Source of the DNA: Sphingomonadales bacterium
GTDB lineage: Bacteria; Pseudomonadota; Alphaproteobacteria; Sphingomonadales; Sphingomonadaceae
Length of the DNA: 64,000 nucleotides
Reading direction: 5' to 3'
Assembly: GCA_027488785.1 (NCBI GenBank)
Contig: JAIYAY010000026.1
Span: forward strand, 62,001 to 126,000
Part shown: positions 8,814 to 19,939 of the stretch, one piece after another
Layout: each line of letters opens with the position of its first letter
How positions within the stretch are numbered: the first letter of the stretch is position 1
Notes under the pieces: generated by a model
Seen by the model: only the letters and a program-made list of their open reading frames with translations
Told to the model about the DNA's origin: nothing
Database searches by the model: none
Position numbers and translations under genes: made by a program

Positions 8814-9995
8814 TCACAGCTTTTGGAGCCTCGCGAAGAAAAATCCGTCGCTGCCGTCGTGTAAAGGCGTCAGCAGTACACCGTCACCATCGGCACGACC
8901 CATTGAAACGCCGGCGTCCACCGCCCGCCAGCCATTATGCGATTTCAAAAACGCTGCCACTTGCCCCTTGCCCTCATTTTCAATGAGCGAACATACTGCA
9001 TAGACTATATGCCCGCCAGGCGCGACCATTTCCGAACCAATGTCCAACAGCTTAGCCTGTTCCTCGACCACGCGCTTCAACCGTGCAGCGTCCAAGCGCC
9101 AGCGCGTTTCGGGGTTCCGTCGCCATGTACCGCTGCCTGAGCAAGGTGCGTCGATCAGAACAAGATCACATTTACCCTTAAGATCGGACAGCATGTCTTT
9201 CTCTTTATTAGGATTTAATAAGAGCGTTTCGACATTTGTCGTCCCTGCACGCGCAGCCCTCGGTTTTAGCTGATCCAGACGGTTACGGCTGGTATCGGTG
9301 GCTATCAGGCGTCCCGCGTTGCGCATCGCGGCAGCCAAGGCAAGCGTCTTGCCGCCCGCACCAGCACAGAGATCAAGCACGGTCCCAAGCCCCTTGGCCT
9401 GACACGCCTCAACAATGATCTGGCTGCCCAAATCCTGTATCTCAACCAGCCCATTTTCAACCGCGGGATGGCTATCAATCGCGGTGCCGCCAGGCAAGCG
9501 CAGCGCAAAGTCGAGGGCGGGCAATATTTCCGCTTCCGGCAGCAAAGCAGCAACTTCCACCCGGCGGGCCTTTAACGCGTTGACCCGTAAGTCCATCGGC
9601 GCGCGGTCCAGCAAGGATGCTTGCTCGGTTTCATCAACATGTGCGGAGAATAAAGGCTTTATCCATTTGGGCAAAGCACCGCCGGTTGACCGAGCCTCCG
9701 CCGGATCAATTACGGCCGGGCCATAATCGCTGCCGTCGAACAAAGCGGCCAGTTCCGGATCGGCATCTGCCATCGCGGCAAAGGCCGAGCGCGCGGTTGC
9801 TGGGCGCTTGCCAAAGCGCCGGATAACAGTCCACGCGAAATCCCGCACAGCGCGGCGGTCCTTTGACCCTGCATAGCGCCGCTCAGCAAAAAAGCGTTTG
9901 GCAATCTGATCAGCAGACGCACCGCCATCGCGGGCCGCAAGGATGATCTGGTCAACCAGCTCAATCGCCGATTGTAGGCGCGCAGCGGGCCTCAT
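8814..9995 (-). CDS. RsmB/NOP-family 5-methylcytosine RNA methyltransferase
   Basis: A 393-residue SAM-dependent RNA m5C methyltransferase of the RsmB (Fmu/Sun) type. It carries an N-terminal helical region, the SAM-binding motif DLCAGAGGKTLAL, the catalytic block DAPCSGSGTWRRNPE with the nucleophile Cys in PCS, and the second conserved Cys in VYAVCSLIENEG. The expected target is C967 of 16S rRNA by analogy with E. coli. The NusB-like N-terminal domain of full RsmB seems reduced, so another m5C site is possible. It follows guaB closely on the same strand (3 bases), suggesting cotranscription. Confidence 0.85.
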   Translation of the reverse strand: MRPAARLQSAIELVDQIILAARDGGASADQIAKRFFAERRYAGSKDRRAVRDFAWTVIRRFGKRPATARSAFAAMADADPELAALFDGSDYGPAVIDPAEARSTGGALPKWIKPLFSAHVDETEQASLLDRAPMDLRVNALKARRVEVAALLPEAEILPALDFALRLPGGTAIDSHPAVENGLVEIQDLGSQIIVEACQAKGLGTVLDLCAGAGGKTLALAAAMRNAGRLIATDTSRNRLDQLKPRAARAGTTNVETLLLNPNKEKDMLSDLKGKCDLVLIDAPCSGSGTWRRNPETRWRLDAARLKRVVEEQAKLLDIGSEMVAPGGHIVYAVCSLIENEGKGQVAAFLKSHNGWRAVDAGVSMGRADGDGVLLTPLHDGSDGFFFARLQKL

Positions 9996-9998
9996 AGG

Positions 9999-11471
<1,473 letters not shown>

Positions 11472-11513
11472 TTAAGCTTTGATTCGTGGCGGCCCATGTA
11501 AACAGTAACCTTT

Positions 11514-12998
11514 TTATTCGCCAGCCTTCTTCGATTTATATTTTCGCGTGTCGGCAAAATGACGGCCGAGCGCAATGTGCAGGTCGGCATCTTCAGCGGC
11601 ACCGCCCAATTCTGTGCTGTCGGTTAACTCGTCATTGGGGCCATGATAATCACTGCCCAAAAATTTTTGCATCAGGTTCAAATCTGCGAACGAGCCGCCC
11701 ACCATCAAAGCAGGAACACCTTTTTGCGCCAGCGCCCACCCGTCCTGACGTTGCAGGAAGGCATTGGCATCGGTAGACCCTTCAATTGCTCGACCCGTCT
11801 TCTTTGCGACAGCTTCAACCTCGGCATCGAGCGGCGTTGTTCCACGACCAATAATCGCCACCTTCGACCCGCGCGGTGCAATCGCGATGGTGTCGATGTT
11901 TAACGAAAGAATGATCTGGTCCAAAGGCAACACAGGTTTGTCGGCAAAGGCATAAGCGCCCAGCAAGCCGCTTTCCTCTGCTGTGGTCGCCAGAAAATAG
12001 ATATCACGATCATGCTTTTTCTTGGCCAAGGCTTCGGCAACTTCGTTCATCACCGCAATGCCGCTGGCGTTATCAACCGCACCATTGCAAATACGGTCAG
12101 GCGCGCCTTCGGGCGCACAAATGCCCAGATGGTCCCAGTGGCCCATGAACAATAACGCGCCGCTGTTTTTCTTGCGTCCAGCGATCTTGCCGATGACATT
12201 GGAACTGTTGAAACGATAAATATCGGTTTTCACCTCCAGATCCGCATCAATACCAAGCGCTTCGCCCGCATAATCCGCCTGTTTGGCGTTGGAGCGCAAT
12301 TTGTCCCAATCCTGTCCAGCTGCGGTGACCAACTCGACCACGAACTCCGTGCTGATGGCACCCTCCAATGGCGCGCGCTTTTCTCGGGCCTCCAGCGCGA
12401 TGGGTCGCGACAAAAGCTGACGGCGCAATGTCGGCCAATTGCCTTGGCTGTCCCCTACAAAAATGACAGCTTCCGCACCCGCCGCAATCAAGGCTTCGCG
12501 CCGCGCACGCGGAGATTTCATATTGTCCGGCACATTATCCGCGCCAAATAGGACAATCGCTGCCTTACCCTTGACGTCCGCTGCCACCTTACCATTCGCT
12601 GTCACGCCTGCTCCAGTGAATATCAGTGGCAAGTTGCTGCGCGCATACGCTGCTTGCTGACCGATCAGGACAATGTCGTCCGAAACGATCCGCAATTTGC
12701 GGCCTTTGGCGGTAAAAGCATAAGTAGAACTGCCTTGCCCGCGCTGTATCAGCGGCACTGGATCAAACCAGCTACCGTCGGCAGCCGCAGGTTTCAGTCC
12801 CGCCTTTGCCCATGCTTCGGCAATGTATTTTACTGTCTTGGCTTCGCCTTCGGTGCCCGGTTTGCGGCCTTCAAATGCGTCGCTGGCAAGTATTTCAACA
12901 TGGCCGCGCAAGTCCGCCTCGGTAACCCCTTTTGCAGATAATGGCCCGCAAGCCAGCGCAGCTACGCTTATAAGAAAGGTATTACGGGCAAGACGCAT
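11514..12998 (-). CDS. Exported M28-family zinc peptidase
   Basis: A 494-residue protein with a signal peptide (MRLARNTFLISVAALACGPLSA), a protease-associated-like insert in the first half, and an M28 catalytic domain. The zinc site is recognisable: GHWDHLG, GAVDNASG with the bridging Asp, TTAEESGLLGAYAF with the catalytic Glu, NIDTIA, and a final His in GSDYHGPND. It probably removes N-terminal residues from peptides in the periplasm. The exact specificity is not visible. A small unknown gene lies 15 bases upstream on the same strand. Confidence 0.87.
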   Translation of the reverse strand: MRLARNTFLISVAALACGPLSAKGVTEADLRGHVEILASDAFEGRKPGTEGEAKTVKYIAEAWAKAGLKPAAADGSWFDPVPLIQRGQGSSTYAFTAKGRKLRIVSDDIVLIGQQAAYARSNLPLIFTGAGVTANGKVAADVKGKAAIVLFGADNVPDNMKSPRARREALIAAGAEAVIFVGDSQGNWPTLRRQLLSRPIALEAREKRAPLEGAISTEFVVELVTAAGQDWDKLRSNAKQADYAGEALGIDADLEVKTDIYRFNSSNVIGKIAGRKKNSGALLFMGHWDHLGICAPEGAPDRICNGAVDNASGIAVMNEVAEALAKKKHDRDIYFLATTAEESGLLGAYAFADKPVLPLDQIILSLNIDTIAIAPRGSKVAIIGRGTTPLDAEVEAVAKKTGRAIEGSTDANAFLQRQDGWALAQKGVPALMVGGSFADLNLMQKFLGSDYHGPNDELTDSTELGGAAEDADLHIALGRHFADTRKYKSKKAGE

Positions 12999-13013
12999 AT
13001 TTATCGCTCCGGA

Positions 13014-13229
13014 TCAGGATATAACGCCGCCCATCGCATGTCGGGCACGTTCTATCGTCAACTTTGCTTTCTCTACATAGATCAATACAATCATGCGACC
13101 CTTAAATCGCAGCAGACCGCCTCGGTTCGCCGCAATTAAGCCTTCCGCTTCGGCAACCGCCGCCGCATCCGGGCCAAAGGGCAAAATAGCGAACATAATC
13201 TCATCGGGATGGATGAAGGTTAAAGACAA
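13014..13229 (-). CDS. Small hypothetical protein
   Basis: A 71-residue frame on the same strand as, and just upstream of, the M28 peptidase gene. It encodes an alpha/beta-looking peptide (FAILPFGPDAAAVAEAEGLIAANRGGLLRFKGRMIVLI). I do not recognise the family. There is no signal peptide or membrane segment. It fills most of what would otherwise be a 294-base gap, and the residue composition is protein-like rather than arginine-rich as in the shadow frames around it. A shorter start at Met12 is possible. Confidence 0.45.
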   Translation of the reverse strand: MSLTFIHPDEIMFAILPFGPDAAAVAEAEGLIAANRGGLLRFKGRMIVLIYVEKAKLTIERARHAMGGVIS

Positions 13230-13292
13230 GGTCCTGACCTTAAGCCTTCGGTAATATTTGCGGTCTGGAACTTAACAATATAGGGTGCAAAT

Positions 13293-13526
13293 ATGGCTGA
13301 GTGGCTCGACACATTATCAACGCATTGGTTCTGGCTTGCGCTTGGGACCTCCCTAATATTAGCCGAGTGGGTTGCGCGGGGCCGGTACCTTATGTGGGTT
13401 GGTTTGGCCGCATTAATTATAGGCAAAGCGGACTATTTCCTGCCAATCACCCTTGCCTATCAAGTCGCAATGTTTGTCATATTGTCGGTCTTGACCGTCT
13501 TTGCGGGAAAAAAGTTTCACTCGTAA
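13293..13526 (+). CDS. Truncated NfeD-like membrane protein
   Basis: A 77-residue protein that is nearly all membrane: MAEWLDTLSTHWFWLALGTSLILAEW, then two further hydrophobic stretches. It resembles the N-terminal membrane half of short NfeD proteins, which normally continue into an OB-fold domain of about 70 residues. Here the frame stops right after the third membrane segment (GKKFHS), and only 37 bases remain before a gene on the other strand, so the OB domain is absent rather than frameshifted. The usual stomatin/SPFH partner is also not nearby. Expression and function are uncertain. Confidence 0.65.
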   Translation: MAEWLDTLSTHWFWLALGTSLILAEWVARGRYLMWVGLAALIIGKADYFLPITLAYQVAMFVILSVLTVFAGKKFHS

Positions 13527-13563
13527 ACACGGCATAAAACCAAAGATGCAACGCAATCGTGCT

Positions 13564-14016
13564 TTACATCCCATCTAGACTGCCGAGGTCAGGCGCCACA
13601 AAGGTCCGCCGGGCCTCAGCCGAAAATAGCAGCTCTTTGGAATAAAAGCGAAGCGGGTAATCTCGACGCCCGCGTGCGGATGACAAGAGGCTATTGACCG
13701 AATGGTAGAGTGGCAGGCGACTTCCGACCTCCGCGAAATGGGCCTTCACCGCTGCGATATACACCTGCGTGATGGTCTCATGATAGCCTTGGCGATCATC
13801 ATTCACGCCGCCGCTTGCGAGGTTGTACGCCGAAATAATCGCGGGCAGTTCGCGTTCGATATCGATGTCCGGCCGATCACGCAGTAGCCAGCTGCACGCC
13901 GCCAAATGCGCCTCATGCGTCCACGCGTCACGCGGTAAAGTGGCCGCCAACAAGCCCTGACCAATGGCAACTATCGACGCATCATCGGCGAACAAGCGGA
14001 CATCAAAACTGGACAT
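13564..14016 (-). CDS. Conserved hypothetical protein
   Basis: A 150-residue soluble protein I cannot assign to a named family. It is rich in likely conserved polar motifs: WTHEAHLAACSWLL, RPDIDIERELPAIISAYN and GYHETITQVYIAAVKAHF. The three histidines in WTHEAH and YHET suggest a helical, possibly metal-binding domain, but that is only a reading of the motif pattern. An ATG at 14016 with GGAAG eight bases upstream was preferred over one at 14043. It ends facing the NfeD fragment and lies directly downstream of pckA on the same strand. Confidence 0.7.
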   Translation of the reverse strand: MSSFDVRLFADDASIVAIGQGLLAATLPRDAWTHEAHLAACSWLLRDRPDIDIERELPAIISAYNLASGGVNDDRQGYHETITQVYIAAVKAHFAEVGSRLPLYHSVNSLLSSARGRRDYPLRFYSKELLFSAEARRTFVAPDLGSLDGM

Positions 14017-14054
14017 TCTCCGGACTTCCAATCGGTCCGGCATGTCCGGACGGG

Positions 14055-15656
14055 TTAAGAAACTTTAGGTGCCGACTGCCTTACGCCTTCATCGACATGA
14101 TCGGCAAATTGCGCGAAATTATCAATGAATTGTTGCGCCAGCTTTCGCGCGGTCACATCATATTCGGCGCTGTCGGACCATGCCGCACGCGGGTCGAGGA
14201 TACCGCTGTCGACGCCTGGCACTGCCACCGGAAATTCAAAGCCAAAGTTTGGATCCTGGCGGAATTCGGCATTGTTCAGGCTTCCATCCAGCGCCGCGTT
14301 CAAAAGCGCACGCGTGGCCTTGATCGGCATACGGCTGATGCCGGGCATCGTTGCCTTACCACCGGTCCAGCCGGTGTTAACCAGCCAGCATTGGACATTG
14401 CCCTTGGCAATACGCTCTTTCAACAAATTGCCATAGACGCTTGGGTGACGCGGCATGAACGGCGCGCCGAAGCAGGTGGAGAATGTCGCTTCCGGCTCCG
14501 TTACGCCAATTTCCGTACCGGCCACACGCGCCGTATAGCCAGAAAGGAAATGATACATCGCCTGATCAGGCGTTAACCGCGCGATGGGCGGCAACACGCC
14601 ATAGGCATCAGCGGTGAGGAAAATGATTGTATTGGGCACGGGGCCCATATTTTTTTCCGACGTGTTCGGAATAAACTCGATGGGATAAGAACCACGGCTA
14701 TTTTCGGCGAGGCTATTGTCGTCAAAGTCCAATTCGCGTGTTTTCGGGTCGATGACAACATTTTCAAGCACAGTACCAAAACGCTTGGTTGTGGCGAAGA
14801 TTTCAGGCTCCGCCTCAGGCGACAGCCGGATCATCTTAGCGTAGCAACCACCTTCAAAGTTGAAAACGGCGGTATCGGACCAGCCATGTTCGTCATCGCC
14901 AATCAACGTGCGGCTGGCGTCGGCGGACAATGTGGTTTTACCAGTGCCTGACAGGCCAAAAAACACAGCTGTATGACCATTCGCACCAATATTGGCCGAA
15001 CAATGCATCGGCATCACGCCCTTAACCGGCAGCAAGTAATTGAGGATGCCGAACACCGACTTCTTCATTTCGCCAGCATAAGCGGTGCCGCCAATCAAGA
15101 TCAGCTTTTCAGTGAAGTTGACCGCAATCACCGTCTCACTGCGGCAACCATGGCGTGCCGGATCGGCGCGGAAGCTTGGCAAATCGATGATGGTATATTC
15201 TGGCACGAAGCTGGCCAATTCGTCTTGGGTAGGGCGCACCAGCAAGGTGCGAATAAACAGATTATGCCACGCAAATTCGTTGATGACGCGAACATTGACG
15301 CGATGCTCCGGCTGCGAACCGCCAAACAGATCAGCAACGTATAATTTGTCTTTACCGCCAAGCACCGCAATGAAATCTTCCTTCAACGCTGCGAAATGCG
15401 CGGGATCCATGGCGATATTGGTCTTGCCCCACCAGATGCTGTTTTCGGTTTCGGCATCGCGGACAATATATTTATCCTTCGCCGATCGGCCAGTGTGCGC
15501 GCCGGTTTTAACAACAAGCGGACCATCCTTCGCCAAAATGCCCTCTGAATTGGCCAAAGCGGCTTCCACCAATGGCGCCGTGCCGAGATTACAAAACAGT
15601 GTTGCTTTCGTGTCGAAACCCTGTTGCGCTAATGAGATATTCAGTGGTGTCGACAT
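14055..15656 (-). CDS. pckA: Phosphoenolpyruvate carboxykinase (ATP)
   Basis: A 533-residue ATP-type PEPCK that decarboxylates oxaloacetate to PEP, the entry into gluconeogenesis. The kinase-1a loop [13 protein letters not shown] lies near residue 235, followed by [11 protein letters not shown] (kinase-2), and HTGRSAKDK is present near the N-terminus. The start at 15654-15656 has CGGAG six bases upstream; a longer frame to 15701 lacks such a site. It is transcribed away from chvI, an arrangement seen in many alphaproteobacteria, where ChvGI and the HprK/HPr system have been tied to pckA control. Confidence 0.95.
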   Translation of the reverse strand: MSTPLNISLAQQGFDTKATLFCNLGTAPLVEAALANSEGILAKDGPLVVKTGAHTGRSAKDKYIVRDAETENSIWWGKTNIAMDPAHFAALKEDFIAVLGGKDKLYVADLFGGSQPEHRVNVRVINEFAWHNLFIRTLLVRPTQDELASFVPEYTIIDLPSFRADPARHGCRSETVIAVNFTEKLILIGGTAYAGEMKKSVFGILNYLLPVKGVMPMHCSANIGANGHTAVFFGLSGTGKTTLSADASRTLIGDDEHGWSDTAVFNFEGGCYAKMIRLSPEAEPEIFATTKRFGTVLENVVIDPKTRELDFDDNSLAENSRGSYPIEFIPNTSEKNMGPVPNTIIFLTADAYGVLPPIARLTPDQAMYHFLSGYTARVAGTEIGVTEPEATFSTCFGAPFMPRHPSVYGNLLKERIAKGNVQCWLVNTGWTGGKATMPGISRMPIKATRALLNAALDGSLNNAEFRQDPNFGFEFPVAVPGVDSGILDPRAAWSDSAEYDVTARKLAQQFIDNFAQFADHVDEGVRQSAPKVS

Positions 15657-15846
15657 TATAAACTCCGGCAAAAATTGCGAATCTAGTGCATACGTATGCA
15701 CATTGTTGACGCCGCCGGTATACGATGCATCTTAGAACGTCAAATAGGGGACGCATCATTTTGCCAGACACAGGTTATCCACGACAGACTTTGCATAGAA
15801 TACGCAATTGATTGAACCACCGAGTTTGCCACCCTATAGTTAGCGC

Positions 15847-16554
15847 ATGAGCGCCAATATCGCCTTGGTTGATGACGACCGGAACATCCTAACCTCTGTA
15901 TCGATTGCGATGCAGGCAGAAGGATATGTGACGCGGATTTATTCGGACGGCGAAACGGCGTTAAAGGCTCTGTTCGAAAATCCCGCTGACCTAGGTATTT
16001 TCGACATTAAAATGCCGCGCATGGACGGGTTGGAATTGCTACGGCGGTTGCGCGAAAAAAGCGATATGCCCGTCATCTTCCTTACATCAAAAGATGAAGA
16101 ACTGGACGAGGCACTTGGTCTCGCCATGGGTGCGGACGACTATATAACTAAGCCATTTTCGCAACGGCTTTTGATTGCTCGCGTGAAGGCAATATTGCGA
16201 CGCGCAACCTATGACAAAGTCCCCGGCAACGGTGAGGCGGAGCCCGAACCAGAACCAATGGTACGCGGCAAGCTGGAAATGGACCCAGCACGACACCATG
16301 TCAGATGGGACGGAAAATCGCTTACGCTGACGGTGACAGAGTTTATGATTCTTGAGGCGCTGGCCATCCGACCGGGGGTCGTTCGCACCCGGGACCAATT
16401 GATGGACGCGGCGTATCAGGACGACGTCTATGTGGATGACCGCACCATTGACAGCCACATCAAGCGGCTCCGCCGCAAATTCCGTGAAATAGACCCTGAA
16501 TTCACCGCTATTGATACGCTTTATGGGGCCGGATATCGCTTCGCAGACAGCTGA
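15847..16554 (+). CDS. chvI: Two-component response regulator ChvI
   Basis: A 235-residue OmpR/PhoB-type regulator. The receiver domain has DDD at 9-11, the phosphoacceptor Asp53 ([10 protein letters not shown]), Thr in FLTSKDEE and Lys in YITKPF. An acidic-proline linker (near residue 135) leads to a winged-helix domain ending [14 protein letters not shown]. ChvI controls envelope and acid-stress genes together with the kinase ChvG in alphaproteobacteria. Identification rests on the neighbours as much as the sequence: pckA divergent, chvG overlapping downstream, then hprK and HPr genes. Confidence 0.92.
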   Translation: MSANIALVDDDRNILTSVSIAMQAEGYVTRIYSDGETALKALFENPADLGIFDIKMPRMDGLELLRRLREKSDMPVIFLTSKDEELDEALGLAMGADDYITKPFSQRLLIARVKAILRRATYDKVPGNGEAEPEPEPMVRGKLEMDPARHHVRWDGKSLTLTVTEFMILEALAIRPGVVRTRDQLMDAAYQDDVYVDDRTIDSHIKRLRRKFREIDPEFTAIDTLYGAGYRFADS

Positions 16555-18103
16555 ACCCGCTGATCTGCAGCTGGGATGGAGCCGGGGGTTATCGCTGACC
16601 GCCCGTATACTTGCCGTCAACCTCTTCGTGCTTGCTCTGCTAGGCGCCGGTCTGTTCTTCCTCGACAGCTACCGCGTCCGTTTAATCGCAGAGCGCGAAA
16701 ACGCAGCCCGCGTTCAGGCCAGTTTCCTTGTGTCCAGCCTGCCACTTATCGCCGCGGAAAAGCGGGATGATTATATAGCCCAATTTGGTCAACTGAACTT
16801 GTCGCGCATTCGGGTTTATGACCAAGATGGTACGAAAATATTGGACAGCTTTGCGGGCCGTGAACCCACTTATGTCTTTCGCGATCCCGACAGCGAACCT
16901 TGGCCCAAAATTGCGGCACGCTGGATAGATGTCTTATTCGATTTTCTGGTCGGCGCGGCCAAGCTGGAACGCTATGTTGAACCTGCAAAAGACATCCCTT
17001 CTGCATGGCCAGAAATTCGCGCGGCAACGCCTTCCAATGCCACATCAAAGGTACGCTTTGCACCTGACCTCACGCACATGATTAGCGCAGCCGCAACGGC
17101 GCGCGACCGAGGCTTGACCGTACTGACGACCGCCAATGAACGCGACATCCGCTTGTATGTCCGCGCAGAGCGTTTCAAGGTCGGCATGTTTTTCCTTTTT
17201 GCGCTTGGTATTGGCGTTCTGCTCTCTGTATTCCTCGCCCGCACCATCGTCCGTCCGTTGCGCCATCTGGCGCGCGCCGCCGTAAAGGTTCGGCTTGGCC
17301 GCGCCCAAGAGGTTACCGTTCCCCGCCTGCCCTCGCGCCGCGACGAAATTGGTATGCTGGCACGAGCACTATCGGATATGAGCATAGCGCTACGCCAAAG
17401 GATCGACGCAACCGAAGCCTTTGCCGCCGATGTTGCGCATGAAATTAAAAATCCGCTGGCTTCTTTAAGGTCGGCGCTTGATGGCGCAGAACGCATCGAA
17501 GATCCCCAATTGCGGAAACAATTAATGGACGTCGCAAAAGCCGACGTCCAGCGCATGGACCGCCTTATCAGCGATATTTCCGACGCCAGCCGTGTGGATT
17601 CGCAACTGGCCAAGGCAAAATTTGAACCCATTGACCTTGGCGATATGATCGAACAATTGCTTCAGGCACGCGAAGACCGGGGCAGCGACAAAGACGTCAA
17701 CATTGCCTTTGCACGACCGCGTCGGAATATTACGACCGTCATGGGTGAAGATGTCCGCCTTGAACGCATGTTGACCAACTTGATCGACAATGCGGTGTCC
17801 TTTTCACCACCGGGAGCGGTGGTCGAAATATCCGCTACTCTGGCCGATGAAGACGTCATCATCCGGATTAGCGATGAAGGCCCCGGAGTCCCACCACAAG
17901 ACCGGGAAGCCATTTTTAGGCGCTTCCACAGTGAACGGCCAGCGACCGAGAATTTCGGAAAGCATAGCGGGCTTGGCCTCGCGATTGCGCGAACAATTAT
18001 CGAGGGGCATCATGGGCGCATTGGCGTGCGCGACCGTGTCGACGGCAAAGGCGGGGCATGTTTCGAAATCGCCCTGCCCTGCGCTGCTGCGGCAACACGC
18101 TAA
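16523..18103 (+). CDS. chvG: Sensor histidine kinase ChvG
   Basis: A 526-residue membrane kinase. Membrane segment 1 is at about 26-48, a periplasmic sensor region follows to about 215, segment 2 is at about 217-241, then a HAMP linker, the HisKA box [14 protein letters not shown] with the phosphorylated His near 306, and a catalytic domain with [16 protein letters not shown] and GLGLAIA. It should phosphorylate ChvI. In Sinorhizobium the homologue ExoS is controlled by periplasmic ExoR; no exoR is seen here. The start is uncertain: the ATG at 16523 (chosen) and a TTG at 16511 both lie inside chvI, giving an unusual 32-base or longer overlap. Confidence 0.92.
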   Translation: MGPDIASQTAEPADLQLGWSRGLSLTARILAVNLFVLALLGAGLFFLDSYRVRLIAERENAARVQASFLVSSLPLIAAEKRDDYIAQFGQLNLSRIRVYDQDGTKILDSFAGREPTYVFRDPDSEPWPKIAARWIDVLFDFLVGAAKLERYVEPAKDIPSAWPEIRAATPSNATSKVRFAPDLTHMISAAATARDRGLTVLTTANERDIRLYVRAERFKVGMFFLFALGIGVLLSVFLARTIVRPLRHLARAAVKVRLGRAQEVTVPRLPSRRDEIGMLARALSDMSIALRQRIDATEAFAADVAHEIKNPLASLRSALDGAERIEDPQLRKQLMDVAKADVQRMDRLISDISDASRVDSQLAKAKFEPIDLGDMIEQLLQAREDRGSDKDVNIAFARPRRNITTVMGEDVRLERMLTNLIDNAVSFSPPGAVVEISATLADEDVIIRISDEGPGVPPQDREAIFRRFHSERPATENFGKHSGLGLAIARTIIEGHHGRIGVRDRVDGKGGACFEIALPCAAAATR

Positions 18104-18576
18104 TGACGGCGATGGTCCATGGCAGCGCAGTCGCGATACATGGCAACGGGGTATTGTTGCTTGGACCCTCCGGTAGCGGGAAATCAGACCTCGCGCTTCG
18201 CCTGATTGACCGGGGTGCAAAGTTAATCTGCGACGATGTCGTAAACATCGAAAACAGCAACAATCTGCCAGTAATGATCTGCGCGCCGAATATAGCGGGA
18301 AAAATCGAAGTGCGCGGGATCGGGATATGCCCCGTTGAATTCGTCCAATCCGCGCCGCTGCGCCTCATCGTGCAATTGACGCAGGACGTAGACCGCATGC
18401 CGCCAGAGCATCAGCGCATCACTCTAGCAGGGTATTCGACCCCCATGTTCAGGCTGCCCCCTTTTCAGCCGAGCAGCGCAATAAAGGTGGAATGGGCGCT
18501 CCGGTCGGTTATTGAAGCGGGATTGATACCACTGGCAAACGCGGACGCCGCATTCAATGAAAGCGTAACAATGTGA
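18103..18576 (+). CDS. hprK: HPr kinase/phosphorylase, short alphaproteobacterial form
   Basis: A 157-residue protein that corresponds to only the C-terminal kinase domain of Gram-positive HprK. The Walker A loop GPSGSGKSD is at 21-29, LICDDVV follows, and the HprK signature appears as IEVRGIGI. It would phosphorylate the regulatory serine of HPr. The N-terminal domain of the roughly 310-residue Firmicute enzyme is missing, as is normal in alphaproteobacteria. The start overlaps chvG by one base (TAATG) and the stop overlaps rapZ (GTGA), so it sits inside one coupled operon. Confidence 0.9.
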   Translation: MTAMVHGSAVAIHGNGVLLLGPSGSGKSDLALRLIDRGAKLICDDVVNIENSNNLPVMICAPNIAGKIEVRGIGICPVEFVQSAPLRLIVQLTQDVDRMPPEHQRITLAGYSTPMFRLPPFQPSSAIKVEWALRSVIEAGLIPLANADAAFNESVTM

Positions 18577-19538
18577 GCAAGAACGCAGCTTCCGAAACCC
18601 AGAAAATCCTGTTGGTTACTGGCGTGTCCGGGGCCGGCAAGACCACCGCGCTGAAAACATTGGAAGATCTTGGCTGGGAAACGGTCGACAATTTTCCGAT
18701 CAAACTGGCGAGCAAGTTGCTTAAAATTCCTGCATCGGGTGGCGAAGTCGGGCCGAATATTCCGCTGGCGCTGGGTTTTGATAGCCGGACGCGTGGATTT
18801 GACGCTGAGGCGTTGATTCAGCAAATCAGAAAATTGCAGGCCCAACCAAATTTCCAAATAATGACGCTATTTTTGGATTGCGCCGGCGCCGAAATCGAAC
18901 GGCGCTACGCGGAAACCCGTCACCGTCACCCGATGGCGCAAGACCGGCCTGCGATGGACGGCATCGCCATTGACCGGGCCGTGATGGAGCCATTTCGCCG
19001 ATGGGCGGAGGCCGTCATTGATACAAGCAAGCTGTCGGCGCATGATTTGCAAGTCGTCATCCGCGAACGATTCAGCAGCGATACGTCACTGCACTCAAAT
19101 ATCACGGTATCAAGCTTTGGCTTTTCGCGTGGGGTCCCGCACAATGCCGACCTGCTATTCGATTTGCGTTTTTTACGGAACCCACATTGGGACAGCCATT
19201 TGCGGCCCATGACAGGTTTGGATGCGGCGGTTGCCGATTATGTTGCCGCCGACCCGAAATATGGTGAAGCCTTGCAAAAAATCCGCGACATGCTGCGTTT
19301 CCTGCTGCCGCTCTACGACGCGCAAGGGAAGGCTTATGTAAATATCGCCTTTGGGTGCACAGGAGGGCGTCACCGGTCCGTGCATGTTGCGGAGACTTTT
19401 GGCAGTTGGCTGCGTGAAGATGGCTTTACCTTAACGGTGGCACATCGCGATCTGACATCAAGACCAATTGACGCGCTGGAAGAGCCTGCTAACGGCGCAG
19501 ACAGAGTAACGTCGCGACAAGGCAGCAACATCACATGA
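18573..19538 (+). CDS. rapZ: RNase adapter protein RapZ (YvcJ family nucleotide-binding)
   Basis: A 321-residue P-loop protein with GVSGAGKTT at 17-25, WETVDNFP, the middle motif DSRTRGFD and the C-terminal IAFGCTGGRHRSV, all hallmarks of the RapZ/YvcJ family. In E. coli RapZ delivers the sRNA GlmZ to RNase E to control amino-sugar synthesis; the alphaproteobacterial role is less clear. It starts with GTG at 18573, overlapping hprK by four bases, and its own stop overlaps the EIIA gene as ATGA. Close packing with PTS genes is also seen in gammaproteobacteria (rpoN-ptsN-rapZ-npr). Confidence 0.93.
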   Translation: MSKNAASETQKILLVTGVSGAGKTTALKTLEDLGWETVDNFPIKLASKLLKIPASGGEVGPNIPLALGFDSRTRGFDAEALIQQIRKLQAQPNFQIMTLFLDCAGAEIERRYAETRHRHPMAQDRPAMDGIAIDRAVMEPFRRWAEAVIDTSKLSAHDLQVVIRERFSSDTSLHSNITVSSFGFSRGVPHNADLLFDLRFLRNPHWDSHLRPMTGLDAAVADYVAADPKYGEALQKIRDMLRFLLPLYDAQGKAYVNIAFGCTGGRHRSVHVAETFGSWLREDGFTLTVAHRDLTSRPIDALEEPANGADRVTSRQGSNIT

Positions 19539-19939
19539 TCGGTTTGATTTTAGTCACGCATGGCAAACTGGCGAACGAGTTTCTTGTGGCGCTTGAACAT
19601 GTTGTGGGGCCACAAAAAGACGTTGCAACCATCTGCATCGGCCCGCATGATGACATGGAAGTGCGGCGCAATGAAATCGCGGCGGCTATCAAAAAGGTTG
19701 ATACCGGCAAAGGCGTCATCATCCTATCGGATTTGTTCGGGGGAACGCCTTCAAATCTCTCCATTTCCTTGCTGGATAGTGGGCGCGTTGAAGTTATCGC
19801 GGGCGTGAACCTCCCGATGCTTATCCGTCTAGATAGCGCGCGCAAAAATCTGGACGTGAAAGAGGCAGTCGCTGCCGCGCGTGAAGCTGGACGCAAATAT
19901 ATCAGCGTTGCGTCTGAAGTGCTCGAAGCGTCACGATGA
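19535..19939 (+). CDS. PTS EIIA component, mannose family (regulatory)
   Basis: A 134-residue EIIA-Man domain protein (often called ManX or PtsM). The phosphorylated His9 lies in ILVTHGKLA, and the second family block is LSDLFGGTPSN. No EIIB or membrane EIIC genes are near, so it is expected to regulate rather than carry sugar. It is coupled by 4-base overlaps to rapZ upstream and HPr downstream. In alphaproteobacteria this chain runs EI-Ntr to HPr to EIIA, with HprK modifying HPr. Confidence 0.92.
   Translation: MIGLILVTHGKLANEFLVALEHVVGPQKDVATICIGPHDDMEVRRNEIAAAIKKVDTGKGVIILSDLFGGTPSNLSISLLDSGRVEVIAGVNLPMLIRLDSARKNLDVKEAVAAAREAGRKYISVASEVLEASR

Noticed and set aside
15085-15735. 216-codon open frame antisense to pckA
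   Set aside because: Composition is typical of a shadow of a GC-biased gene, and pckA on the other strand is certain.
15657-15846. ChvI-binding site in the pckA-chvI gap
   Set aside because: No motif could be recognised with confidence by eye; left as a question for binding data.
16972-17631. 219-codon frame antisense to chvG
   Set aside because: Low-complexity Ser/Arg/Ala translation and complete overlap with a well-supported kinase gene.
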